Shown here piece after piece: positions 56,489-64,000 of a stretch of 64,000 bases of DNA (position 1 is the stretch's first letter; the number at the start of each line of letters is the position of its first letter). A model generated the notes under the pieces. That model was given only the letters and a program-made list of their open reading frames with translations, did not search any database and was not told the origin of the DNA. The position numbers were made by a program, and so were the translations under genes. The stretch covers positions 2,294,001 to 2,358,000 of the forward strand of contig JAVSGI010000005.1 in assembly GCA_032334235.1 (NCBI GenBank), read 5' to 3'. The stretch is from Paracoccaceae bacterium Fryx2. Its GTDB lineage: Bacteria > Pseudomonadota > Alphaproteobacteria > Rhodobacterales > Rhodobacteraceae.

Positions 56489-58372
56489 ATGCCACGCCCA
56501 GCCACCCGCCCCGGGGACGAGATTTTTGACCTGCGGCTGGCCCGCAGCGCGCCCGACCTGTGGCCGATGCTCGACGAACTTTACGGCACGCGGGCCGACT
56601 ACCCGGCCTTCCGCAAGGCGCTGCTGAAGGCGCTGCGCGACGGGTGGGATGCGCGACCCGCCGACCTGCGCCATCTGGACCTGAAGCGCGATCTGGAGCC
56701 CGACTGGTTCCTGCGCCCCGGCATGGCGGGCTATGTCTTCTACATCGACCGTTTCAACGGCACCCTTCAGGGCGTGCTGGACAGGCTCGATTACCTCGAA
56801 GACCTCGGGGTCACGCTGGTCCACCTGATGCCCTGCCTGAAACCCCGCCCCGGCGACAGCGACGGCGGCTATTCGGTGATGGACTACCGCACCATCAACC
56901 CCGCCTTCGGCACCATGGCCGATTTCGAGACCGTGGCCGCCGCCCTGCGCGAACGCGGCATCAGCCTGTGCGTCGATCTGGTGCTGAACCACACCGCCAA
57001 GGAACATGGCTGGGCGAAGAAGGCGGCGAAGGGCAACCCGAAGTATCAGGACCACTACCTGATGTTCGACGACGACACCCTGCCGAAGCAATACGAGAAA
57101 ACGCTGGTCGAGGTGTTCCCCGCCAATGCGCCGGGCAGCTTCACCCACTACCCGGAAATGGGCAAATGGGTCTGGACCACCTTCAACGAGCACCAGTGGG
57201 ATCTGAACTGGGCCAACCCGCAGGTGTTTCTGGAAATCGTCGGCATCATGCTGCATCTGGCGAACAAGGGCGTCGACGTGCTGCGGCTGGATGCGGTGGC
57301 CTTCCTGTGGAAACGCCTCGGCACCCGCTGCCAGTCGGAGCCGGAGGTTCACATTATCCTGCAGGCCCTGCGCGCCTGTTCGCGCATCGCGGCCCCCTCG
57401 GTGATCCACCTGGAGGAAGCCATCGTCGCGCCGGCCGAAATGCTGCCCTACCTCGGGCGCGGGCGGCATGACGGGCGCGAGGGCAACCTTGCCTACCACA
57501 ACAGCCTGATGGTGCAGTTCTGGTCGGCACTCGCCACCCGCGACACCCTGCTGATGACCCATGTGCTTGCCAGCCATTTTCCACAACGCCTGAACAACGC
57601 GACCTATGCCACCTACATCCGCTGCCATGACGACATCGGCTGGGCGGTGACCGACGAGGATGCGGCCGCGGTCGGCCTGTCCGGCCCGGCGCACCGGGCG
57701 TTCCTGTCGGCGTTCTACGAGGGCCGCTTTCCCGGCAGCTTTGCCCGGGGCGTGCCGTTTCAGTCCAACCCGGCGACCGGCGACCAGCGCATCTCGGGCA
57801 GCCTCGCCTCGCTGGCGGGGCTGGAGGCGGCGGCGGGCGATGCCATTGCGGTCGCGACCGCGCTGCACCGGATCATGCTGGGCCACGCGCTGATCGCCGC
57901 CTTCGGGGGCATCCCCCTGATCTACATGGGCGACGAACTGGCCACGCTGAATGATCCGGGCTACCGCGACCGGCCCGACCACGCGGACGACAGCCGATGG
58001 ATTCACCGCCCCCGGATGGATTGGGCGGTGGCCGAGGCACGCAATGCGGTCGAGGACAGCCCGGCCGCGCGCATCTTCCACGGCACGAAACACATCCTCG
58101 CCCGGCGCAGGGCGACCCCGGCGCTGCATGGCGCGGTGCCGACGGTGATTGCCGATACCGCCAACCCGGGCCTTTTCGCCTTCACCCGCCCGGCGCCCAC
58201 CGGCACGGTGCTGTGCCTGTTCAACTTCACCGAAGACTGGCAAAGCGTGCCCGAGACCTGGGCCCGCGCGCAGGGTGCAAGCCTGATGCACGACGCCCTG
58301 TCCGACCTGCCGGTGACGCCGCATGGCGGGCGGATCGTGCTGCCGCCGCACGCAAGGCTGTGGCTGACCTGA
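56489..58372 (+). CDS. Amylosucrase (GH13 sucrose-utilising glucosyltransferase)
   Basis: 627 residues from the ATG at 56489 (GGAGA 6 nt upstream). GH13 regions are DLVLNHTAKEHGWA, nucleophile D268 (VDVLRLDAVAFLWK), acid/base E310 (HLEEAIV) and transition-state Asp in YIRCHDDIGW (H380-D381). The spacing from D268 to E310 is the same as in Neisseria amylosucrase (D286, E328, from memory), and the segment after it carries a six-residue insertion. It should convert sucrose to an alpha-glucan and fructose. No sucrose transporter or other glycan gene is adjacent, so the in vivo source of sucrose, perhaps osmoprotectant turnover, is open. Confidence 0.88.
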   Translation: MPRPATRPGDEIFDLRLARSAPDLWPMLDELYGTRADYPAFRKALLKALRDGWDARPADLRHLDLKRDLEPDWFLRPGMAGYVFYIDRFNGTLQGVLDRLDYLEDLGVTLVHLMPCLKPRPGDSDGGYSVMDYRTINPAFGTMADFETVAAALRERGISLCVDLVLNHTAKEHGWAKKAAKGNPKYQDHYLMFDDDTLPKQYEKTLVEVFPANAPGSFTHYPEMGKWVWTTFNEHQWDLNWANPQVFLEIVGIMLHLANKGVDVLRLDAVAFLWKRLGTRCQSEPEVHIILQALRACSRIAAPSVIHLEEAIVAPAEMLPYLGRGRHDGREGNLAYHNSLMVQFWSALATRDTLLMTHVLASHFPQRLNNATYATYIRCHDDIGWAVTDEDAAAVGLSGPAHRAFLSAFYEGRFPGSFARGVPFQSNPATGDQRISGSLASLAGLEAAAGDAIAVATALHRIMLGHALIAAFGGIPLIYMGDELATLNDPGYRDRPDHADDSRWIHRPRMDWAVAEARNAVEDSPAARIFHGTKHILARRRATPALHGAVPTVIADTANPGLFAFTRPAPTGTVLCLFNFTEDWQSVPETWARAQGASLMHDALSDLPVTPHGGRIVLPPHARLWLT

Positions 58373-58374
58373 GT

Positions 58375-59028
58375 CTAGCCGTAGTTGCGGGCACCAAAGA
58401 TCGCGCTGCCAACGCGGACATGCGTCGCCCCGGCGGCAATCGCCGCCTCGAAGTCGCTGCTCATGCCCATCGACAGGCCCGCCAGCCCGTTGCGCGCCGC
58501 CAGTCCGGCAAGTGCCGCGAAATGCGGGCTGCTGTCTTCCCCCTCGGGCGGGATGCACATCAGCCCGGCCAGCGGCAGGTCGAGCGCGCGGCAGGTGGCG
58601 ATGAAGCCATCGGCATCGTCGGGCAGCACGCCCGCCTTCTGCGGCTCGGCCCCGGTGTTGACCTGCACGAACAGCGCGGGGCAGGTGCCGCGATCCTGCG
58701 CCAGCCGCGCCAGCCTTTCGGCCAGCGACCGCCGGTCCAGTGTGTGGATCGCGTCGAACAGGTCCAGCGCCGCCTTGGCCTTGTTGGTCTGCAACGGCCC
58801 GATCATGTGGACTGCAACCGGCCCGAACCGTGCCCGCAGATCGGGCCATTTCGCCGCAGCCTCCTGCACATAGTTCTCGCCGAACAGCCGATGCCCGGCC
58901 TCCAGGACCGCCTCCACCCGCTCCAGCGGCTGCACTTTCGAGACGGCGATCAGCTGCACCGTCCCCGGCGCACGGCCGGCAGCAGCCTCGGCGGCGGCGA
59001 TGCGGGACTGGATAGACTCAAGCGACAT
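58375..59028 (-). CDS. YggS/PROSC family PLP-binding protein
   Basis: 217 residues from the ATG at 59028. The PLP lysine is in QLIAVSKVQPLE, followed by RLFGENYVQEAAAKWPDL and HMIGPLQTNKAK, and the C-terminal GLAGLSMGMSSDFEAAIAAGATHVRVGSAIFG pattern completes the family. It is not an enzyme in the strict sense but controls PLP and amino-acid homeostasis. The gene overlaps the TPR-sulfotransferase gene by 11 nt at its start, so it is the downstream partner. It is convergent with amylosucrase, with only 2 bp between the stops. Confidence 0.93.
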   Translation of the reverse strand: MSLESIQSRIAAAEAAAGRAPGTVQLIAVSKVQPLERVEAVLEAGHRLFGENYVQEAAAKWPDLRARFGPVAVHMIGPLQTNKAKAALDLFDAIHTLDRRSLAERLARLAQDRGTCPALFVQVNTGAEPQKAGVLPDDADGFIATCRALDLPLAGLMCIPPEGEDSSPHFAALAGLAARNGLAGLSMGMSSDFEAAIAAGATHVRVGSAIFGARNYG

Positions 59029-61183
59029 CGTCAGGCCCGATTCCCAGTGCCTCGTAAAGCTCGTCAAGCTCGCCCGGATACCTTTGCCACGATTTCATCG
59101 AACTGGCATAGATCGGCTGGCGCACCTGAAAGACGCTCAGCGTTTCGACCCGGCGGGTGTTCTGGTGGAAGTTCAGGCAGCTTTCCTCCCACTCCATTCC
59201 GCAAGCCGCGATCAGCGCGCGCGACTGCGCTTCGGGTTCCGCCACCAGCGCCTCGTACCGCACCTCGTAGAAACGCCCCGGCATCCGGGCGCGCCAGAAG
59301 TCGATCAGTTCCACGAACAGCCGGTAATAAAGGCCCAGATCGCGCAGGTTGTAGGCGTAAAGGTGGGTGCCTTCCAGAAACACGTTCTTGTAGATCGACA
59401 GCAGCGTGTCGCGCGGGTCGCGGCGCACCACCACAAAGCGCGCGGCGGGCAATGCCTGCGCAAGCACCCCCATGAAGGCATAGGTCTGGATCGACTTGTC
59501 GCTGATCTGGATCGCCTGCGGGAATCGGGTGCGCAGCGCGGCCTCGTAGCGGTGGCCCAGATCGACGATCTCGGCGGCGGGAACCTGCCCGATCGGGGTG
59601 AAATTGCCGCGCCCGTCGCCGCACAGCGTCCTGAACGCCTCGCGCGCACCCACGCCGATCTCGCCCGCGCCGGTGACGCGGCTGTGGCTGGCGATGATCT
59701 GTTCGACCAGCGTGGTGCCGGACCGCGGCATCCCGGTGACAAAGATCGGCGCATAATCCGTCGCCCCCGGCAGCGGCTCTGGCAGGGTGAAGCCGTCGAA
59801 AGCCCGCATGATGCCCTCGATCTCGCGCCGCAGGGTGGCGATGTCGAACGGATGTGCCTTGCGCATCAGCGCGTTGGCGGTGTGCAGGTAGGGCATCACC
59901 CGGTCGTGGCGCTTGTTGTCCTCCATCACCTTCGACAGGGCGAAACCGAAGCCCATCCGCGCCTCGTCCGACAGGCCGGGGGCGTCGATCCGCGTTTCCA
60001 TCTCTGCCACCATCGGGTCGTCGAGCCCGATCTTCTTGGCGGTCAGGAACAGCCGGTACACGTCGCCCGCATCGGGATCGACCGTTATGGCGTGGCGAAA
60101 CAGCGCCTCGGCGGCATCGAACTTGCCCTGCCCCTGCAACAGCAGCGCCTTGCGCACCAGGAGTTGCAGATGGTCGGGCGCCAGCGCCAAGCCGCGGTCG
60201 TACCAGTCCAGCGCCGCGTCTTCCTCGCCCTGCGCCGCCATCAGCTGGCCCAGCAGCAGCAGGGTTTCCGGCCGCCGGGGGTCAACGTCCAGCGCCGCCC
60301 GCAGCGCGGATTCGGCCGAGGCATAGCTGCGCGCGGCCAGCAGTTGCCGCCCCAGCATCACCTGCGCCTCGGCAAGCTTGGGGTCAGCCTCGACCGCGCG
60401 TTTCAGGGCGGCGACGGCGGCGATCTTGTCGCCCTTGTCGAGCCACAGCTTGCCCAGGTTCCTGTGCGCCAGCGCCAGTTTGGGCGACAGCGCGACGCTG
60501 CGTTCCAGCGCCGTCTGCGCCGCATCCAGCCGCCCCAGCGCCAGCAGCGCATGGCCGAGGTTGTTCTGCGCCTCGGCCCAGTCGGGCGCGAGCCGGGTGG
60601 CGATGCCGAACGCCTCTGCCGCCGATTCGGGCTTGCCGAGGTTCATCCGGGCATTGCCCAGCACGTCGGCCACCAATGCGGCATCGGGCGCGCGGGTCAG
60701 TATCGCGGCGGCGCGGGCTTCCGCCTCGGCCATCCTGCCTGCGTTGAACAGATCGAGCAGCGCCTTCACCTCGGCCGGGGCGGCGCGGCCGATGCCGGGG
60801 GCCTTGCGGGCGGGCGTGCCGGTCAGCCGGTCCTGCAGGGCGATCAGCAGTTTCGGCGGCAGTTTCAGCGCCTTGGCGCGGGCCAGCAGATGCCGGGTCA
60901 GCGCGGGGTCGGCGGCCAGTGCCGCGGCCTCGGCCCAGCCCTGCCAGATCGCGGCCTCGGCCGGTTTCAGGCCGGCCGCGCGTTCGAAATGCGCGGCGGC
61001 GCCCGGCCCGTCGCGCCCGGTCAGCGCAATGCGGCCAAGCTGGAAATGCACTTCGGCAATGTCGGGCTTGACCGTCAGGATCCGGCGGTAGGTTTCCGCC
61101 GCCTCTGCCACCTGCCCCTTGCCCTGCTGCGCCAGGGCATCCTGATAAAGCCGGGTGATCTGCTGCGGGCTGAGCGGAAGCAT
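59018..61183 (-). CDS. TPR-repeat sulfotransferase family protein
   Basis: 721 residues from the ATG at 61183; an earlier in-frame start at 61345 would include a repeat-encoded tail. The N-terminal ~430 residues are TPR units (AEAAETYRRILTVKPDIAEVHFQLGRIAL, ALAHRNLGKLWLDKGDKIAAVAALKRAVE and others). Residues ~470-721 form a sulfotransferase domain with the PAPS 5'-phosphosulfate loop PIFVTGMPRSGTTLVEQIIASHS and a downstream VVRRDPRDTLLSIYKNVF 3'-phosphate motif. It should transfer sulfate from PAPS to an unknown acceptor, maybe a surface glycan or protein. It overlaps yggS downstream by 11 nt. Confidence 0.85.
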   Translation of the reverse strand: MLPLSPQQITRLYQDALAQQGKGQVAEAAETYRRILTVKPDIAEVHFQLGRIALTGRDGPGAAAHFERAAGLKPAEAAIWQGWAEAAALAADPALTRHLLARAKALKLPPKLLIALQDRLTGTPARKAPGIGRAAPAEVKALLDLFNAGRMAEAEARAAAILTRAPDAALVADVLGNARMNLGKPESAAEAFGIATRLAPDWAEAQNNLGHALLALGRLDAAQTALERSVALSPKLALAHRNLGKLWLDKGDKIAAVAALKRAVEADPKLAEAQVMLGRQLLAARSYASAESALRAALDVDPRRPETLLLLGQLMAAQGEEDAALDWYDRGLALAPDHLQLLVRKALLLQGQGKFDAAEALFRHAITVDPDAGDVYRLFLTAKKIGLDDPMVAEMETRIDAPGLSDEARMGFGFALSKVMEDNKRHDRVMPYLHTANALMRKAHPFDIATLRREIEGIMRAFDGFTLPEPLPGATDYAPIFVTGMPRSGTTLVEQIIASHSRVTGAGEIGVGAREAFRTLCGDGRGNFTPIGQVPAAEIVDLGHRYEAALRTRFPQAIQISDKSIQTYAFMGVLAQALPAARFVVVRRDPRDTLLSIYKNVFLEGTHLYAYNLRDLGLYYRLFVELIDFWRARMPGRFYEVRYEALVAEPEAQSRALIAACGMEWEESCLNFHQNTRRVETLSVFQVRQPIYASSMKSWQRYPGELDELYEALGIGPDDVA

Positions 61184-61200
61184 GGGCGGCACCTTCTTTT

Positions 61201-61272
61201 CTTGCCGCAGCCGCGGCGGGCTGTTCTTGCCGCAGCGGGGCGGGCTGTTCCTGCCGCAGCGGGGCGGACCTT
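61201..61272 (+). repeat. Tandem repeat of 24-25 bp, three units
   Basis: Unit CTTGCCGCAGCGGGGCGGGC + TGTT occurs at about 61201, 61226 and 61250, with small changes. It lies just upstream of the sulfotransferase start. If a start at 61345 were used it would encode the repeated minus-strand residues PPRCGKNS. Confidence 0.7.
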
Positions 61273-61330
61273 CGGCGCGGCCTAGCATGGGGCGCGCGTC
61301 TCTTTCAACCGGCGGCGGGCAGGCGGAAAT

Positions 61331-61356
61331 GAAAAGAGCGGGCAAATGCCCGCTCT
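61331..61356 (-). terminator. Rho-independent terminator of the porin gene
   Basis: On the minus strand AGAGCGGGC/GCCCGCTCT (9 bp, loop ATTT) is followed by TTTTC. It lies 23 bp after the porin stop codon. Confidence 0.85.
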
Positions 61357-61378
61357 CTCCACAGAACTTGCGTTCAGA

Positions 61379-62365
61379 TCAGAACGACAGGCCGAGACCG
61401 ACCGAGAACTGGTTCTGGTCGCCAGCAGTGTCAGCGTCCACGTCGGAGCCGAAGCCCGCCATGACAACCGCGCCGCCGCCCAGATCGTAGTTCACAGCCA
61501 GACCGAAGCCATCCTGGTCAGCGCCGACATCCGGGGTGAACTTGCCGTAGTTGACTTCCATCGACAGAGCGCCGGTGGCGTAGCCGAGCATCACGCCCAT
61601 GTGATCGCCGTCGTCGCCGGCGAGCGGGCCGTCGAACTGCGCGTAGGTCGCACCCGCACGGAAGCCTTGCGCCATCGTCGCCATGGCGCTGACACCGACC
61701 ACGTCGAAGTCGCCGTTGGACTGGTAACCGAAGCCGGCTTTCACAGCGGAGCCGCCCAGATCGCCGGACCATGCAAGGCCGAGGCCCATGGCAGCGTCGC
61801 CCGAAGCAGGGGTATCGGTGTCGTCAAGTTCTGCCGAGACGGCAACCGCGAAGTCGCCGAAGGCATATTCGTAACGGGCAACCTGACCGTCATAGATGCC
61901 GTCGAGGCCGCTGTTGGTGTTGAAGCCGCTGTTGGTGTTGAAGCCGCTGTTGGTGTTGAAGCCGACGTGGGTGGTGTGGTCGTCGGCCAGCGTGGTCAGG
62001 GTCGACATTTCGATCATGGCCCAGTCGAAGGCACCGTCGGTGTCGCCGAGGGTGACCTTGCCGAACGCACCCGACACGAACACCGACGAGTCGTTCTCGC
62101 CCGACAGGATGCGGGCTTCGCCGCCGCCGGTTGCGTCGATCGAGTCGCCGTTCAGTTCGTCGAGGTCGATCGTCGCGCCGAAGGTCAGGCCGCTGTCGGT
62201 TTCGCCGGACAGGGTGAACTTGACGTCGATGTCATTCCAGAACTGGGTTTCGATTTCGGAGCCGCCGAAGATCCCGATTTCGGCATAGCCCGACAGAGCA
62301 ACTTCAGCCGAGGCGGCGCCAGCAAAGGCGACCATGGCCGTGGTAGCAAGAAGAATCTTTTTCAT
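61379..62365 (-). CDS. Porin (Rhodobacter-type outer-membrane channel)
   Basis: 328 residues from the ATG at 62365. The signal peptide is MKKILLATTAMVAFAGAASA. The mature part is an alternating beta-strand barrel with the typical start EVALSGYAEIGIFGGSE and end AGDQNQFSVGLGLSF, ending in Phe as outer-membrane barrels do. Acidic short turns and Gly-rich strands indicate about 16 strands. A tandem repeat of three FNTNSG units (about residues 136-153) falls in a probable surface loop. The protein should allow diffusion of small solutes. Strong terminator downstream; the gene is highly Asp/Gly-rich like a major porin. Confidence 0.9.
   Translation of the reverse strand: MKKILLATTAMVAFAGAASAEVALSGYAEIGIFGGSEIETQFWNDIDVKFTLSGETDSGLTFGATIDLDELNGDSIDATGGGEARILSGENDSSVFVSGAFGKVTLGDTDGAFDWAMIEMSTLTTLADDHTTHVGFNTNSGFNTNSGFNTNSGLDGIYDGQVARYEYAFGDFAVAVSAELDDTDTPASGDAAMGLGLAWSGDLGGSAVKAGFGYQSNGDFDVVGVSAMATMAQGFRAGATYAQFDGPLAGDDGDHMGVMLGYATGALSMEVNYGKFTPDVGADQDGFGLAVNYDLGGGAVVMAGFGSDVDADTAGDQNQFSVGLGLSF
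61907..61960 (-). repeat. 18-bp minisatellite inside the porin gene
   Basis: Three exact 18-bp copies of GCCGCTGTTGGTGTTGAA (plus strand) at 61907, 61925 and 61943. In frame they add six residues each, so unit number can change without breaking the porin. Confidence 0.9.
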
Positions 62366-62661
62366 CGTTTTCCCTCGTTGTATCAAAGGTGCTGCCCAAT
62401 TCAGGGGAATCCGAATTGGGTATGCCTCTGTTTCCATCCTTGGGGCCTCGAATGCAATCGACACGAGGCAGGGCGCCGGAAAGACGTAACCGATGGTGCA
62501 GCAATGCCACAGTCGCGGCGCCACCCGGTTTGCCGCCGGAACCGGCACCGGAGCGGGCCCCGGCCGCTTCCCCGCCGGGCCGCAAAAGGCTGCGGACGGA
62601 AAAGCCTTGTTCGGCCCATAAGGCTCCGCTAGACAACGGATTACGAGAAACGGGGGACCTG
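62366..62661. other. Divergent promoter region of porin and DUF3576 genes
   Basis: 296 bp without a gene. It should hold both promoters. A GGGAA ribosome site precedes the porin ATG on the minus strand. Small open frames here are antisense or out of frame without homology. No riboswitch-like conserved fold was recognised. Confidence 0.5.
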
Positions 62662-63219
62662 ATGACCTTGAACCGCCTCGCGCGCGCCGCCCTGACAGGT
62701 GGCCTTGTGTTGACGCTTTCGGCCTGCGGCGGCGGTTTTGCCATCGGCGACAGCGGCCTGTTCGGCCGCCGCCAGAGCGTGGGCCTGCCGTCCGAGGCGC
62801 AGGTGCAAAGCCGCCAGGCCGCCGAGGCCCAGCGCGCCGCGGTCGCAAGGCTGGAAGACAACGGCAACAGACGCTCCACCGTCTGGGACCTGTTCTCGAA
62901 CTCGGCCGACCCCAACACCACGGTCGAGGTGAACAAGTATCTCTGGAACGCCTCGCTCGACGTGCTGAACTTCCTGCCGATTGAATCGGTGGACCCGTTC
63001 ACCGGGGTGATCGTCACCGGCTTCGGCACGCCCCCCGGCGGCGGCGGTTCCTACCGCGCCACGGTCTATGTGCAGGATCCGGCGCTTGACGCGCGCTCGC
63101 TGAAGGTCAGCCTGGTGTCGCGCGGCGGCGGGGCCGTGTCGCCCGAAACCTCGCGCGCGGTGGAAGACGCCATTCTGACCCGTGCGCGCCAGTTGCGCAT
63201 CCGCGACAGCAAGCTCTGA
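62662..63219 (+). CDS. DUF3576 lipoprotein
   Basis: 185 residues from the ATG at 62662 (GGGGGA about 6 nt upstream). The lipoprotein signal is LTGGLVLTLSAC, lipobox LSAC, Cys about 22. The domain shows STVWDLFSNSADPNTTVEVNKYLWNASLDVLNFLPIESVDPFTGVIVTGFG and YRATVYVQDPALDARSLKVSLV, which is DUF3576. Its role is unknown, but the gene very often precedes leuS in alphaproteobacteria, as here, and it may assist envelope lipopolysaccharide assembly (inference from the usual lptE neighbour of leuS). It is divergent from the porin gene (296-bp gap). Confidence 0.87.
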   Translation: MTLNRLARAALTGGLVLTLSACGGGFAIGDSGLFGRRQSVGLPSEAQVQSRQAAEAQRAAVARLEDNGNRRSTVWDLFSNSADPNTTVEVNKYLWNASLDVLNFLPIESVDPFTGVIVTGFGTPPGGGGSYRATVYVQDPALDARSLKVSLVSRGGGAVSPETSRAVEDAILTRARQLRIRDSKL

Positions 63220-63227
63220 CGGCCGGC

Positions 63228-63274
63228 GCCGGGGCTCTGCCCCGGACCCCGGGATATTTTGGCCAAGATGAAAC
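63228..63274 (+). repeat. Dispersed gene-end repeat, copy 8 (long form)
   Basis: CCGGGGCTCTGCCCCGGACC followed by CCGGGATATTTTGGCCAAGATGAAA. It is the long form with the GC hairpin and lies directly after the DUF3576 stop and 70 bp before leuS. Confidence 0.75.
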
Positions 63275-63344
63275 GGCGCCGGGCTGGACCTTGGGCTGCG
63301 GCTCGGTGTAATCCGGCCCGGTATCGCATGAACATGAGGCCGCA

Positions 63345-64000
63345 ATGTCCCGCTATGATCCCGCCGTCACCGAAGCCGCATGGCAGGCCGCCTGGGATGC
63401 GGCGGGGGTGTTCACCGCGAAGCGCGACCCGCTGAAGCCGAAATACTACGTGCTGGAAATGTTCCCCTACCCCTCGGGGCGCATCCACATGGGGCATGTG
63501 CGCAACTATACCATGGGCGACGTGGTGGCGCGGCAGAAGGCGGCCAGCGGCTACAGCGTGCTGCACCCGATGGGTTGGGACGCCTTCGGGATGCCCGCCG
63601 AGAATGCCGCGATGGAACGCGGCGGCCACCCGAAAGACTGGACCTACGGCAATATCGCCGACATGCGTGCGCAGATGAAGCCGCTGGGCCTTTCCATCGA
63701 CTGGAGCCGCGAGTTTGCCACCTGCGACCCGGAATACTACGGCCAGCAGCAGGCGATGTTCATCGACATGATGGCGGCCGGGCTGGTCTACCGCAAGAAT
63801 GCCGTGGTGAACTGGGATCCGGTCGACATGACGGTGCTGGCCAACGAACAGGTGATCGACGGGCGCGGCTGGCGCTCGAACGCGGTGGTGGAACGGCGCG
63901 AGCTGACGCAATGGTTCTTCCGCATCTCGGATTATTCCGAGGAGCTGCTGAACGCGCTGGATGGCCTGAAAGACTGGCCCGAGAAGGTGCGGCTGATGCA
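63345..64000 (+). CDS. leuS: Leucyl-tRNA synthetase (3' end beyond window)
   Basis: The ATG at 63345 opens a frame that runs to the window edge (about 218 codons). The class I HIGH motif is visible as [20 protein letters not shown], preceded by the typical YYVLEMF and followed by [16 protein letters not shown]. It charges tRNA-Leu with leucine. The catalytic KMSKS, editing domain and C-terminus lie outside. It follows the DUF3576 gene by 125 bp that contains repeat copy 8. The next bases after the window should complete the same gene. Confidence 0.95.
   Translation, partial: MSRYDPAVTEAAWQAAWDAAGVFTAKRDPLKPKYYVLEMFPYPSGRIHMGHVRNYTMGDVVARQKAASGYSVLHPMGWDAFGMPAENAAMERGGHPKDWTYGNIADMRAQMKPLGLSIDWSREFATCDPEYYGQQQAMFIDMMAAGLVYRKNAVVNWDPVDMTVLANEQVIDGRGWRSNAVVERRELTQWFFRISDYSEELLNALDGLKDWPEKVRLM

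Noticed and set aside
61201-61272. CRISPR-like array
   Set aside because: The three units are directly adjacent with no spacers and are not palindromic; no cas genes are present.
59000-61285. A 761-residue plus-strand frame opposite the TPR-sulfotransferase
   Set aside because: The other strand carries TPR units and a sulfotransferase PAPS loop. The long frame is a codon-bias shadow.

Overview
The window reads as 64 kb of chromosome from a high-GC alphaproteobacterium of the Rhodobacteraceae (Rhodobacter, Gemmobacter or Tabrizicola type). The evidence is gene content and order: a ChrR/RpoE singlet-oxygen module beside its usual five-gene flavoprotein/DUF1365/MFS/DUF3833/SDR operon, a cenR-type regulator, the ftsK-lolA pair, an rpsO-pnp block, and dense genes with many 4-nt ATGA/GTGA overlaps. 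No phage, insertion sequence, rRNA, tRNA or CRISPR array was recognised. About 60 protein genes are called. One (dapB) carries a single-base frameshift and two are cut by the window edges.

Layout. 1-2882 (+): a 5'-truncated phenylacetate-CoA-ligase-like enzyme and a caspase-fold/peptidoglycan-binding protein. 2887-7461 (-): the five-gene operon that in R. sphaeroides belongs to the RpoE regulon. 7689-8893 (+): rpoE-chrR. Both directions have a TGATCC-N18-TA promoter. 8911-21034 (-): hutD, rmuC, mutL, two M16 peptidase-family proteins, a DUF3035 lipoprotein, lspA, purH, a heparinase II/III protein and rsmB. 21106-27425: an SDHAF4-like mini-gene, a small secreted protein, the frameshifted dapB, rbfA, a phosphodiester glycosidase, truB, DUF1643, a haloacetate-dehalogenase-like hydrolase and an RTX protein. 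27719-32728 (+): rpsO, pnp, an L,D-transpeptidase and an aldehyde dehydrogenase. 32.7-42.3 kb is looser: RluA and LysE family proteins, a two-domain GFA protein, a free-methionine-sulfoxide reductase, a thiolase, an RsbV/RsbW-like pair, a PPOX protein, a gamma-glutamyltransferase and hspQ, separated by four gene-poor gaps rich in hairpins and duplicated DNA. 42.3-49.5 kb: SLT lipoprotein, lolA, ftsK, aminotransferase, amidase. 49.6-54.7 kb: ubiH-like gene, Trm112, LON-domain protein, thioredoxin/TPR protein, xthA, two candidate small RNAs and the cenR-like regulator. 54.8-64 kb: ribA, a second L,D-transpeptidase, amylosucrase, a YggS protein, a TPR-sulfotransferase, a porin with an internal tandem repeat, a DUF3576 lipoprotein and the start of leuS.

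The themes are mostly core: ribosome maturation and RNA modification (rsmB, rbfA, truB, rpsO, pnp, rluA, trm112), cell envelope (lspA, lolA, two YkuD enzymes, porin, SLT lipoprotein), chromosome handling (mutL, rmuC, ftsK, xthA) and oxidative stress (rpoE-chrR and its operon, fRMsr, thioredoxin). The points most worth a second look are the two tandem small-RNA candidates with strong terminators and a shared C-rich block between cenR and xthA, the paired RpoE-type promoters, two families of dispersed intergenic repeats, the dapB homopolymer frameshift, a fluoroacetate-dehalogenase-like active site with one Asp-to-Glu change, and the porin minisatellite.
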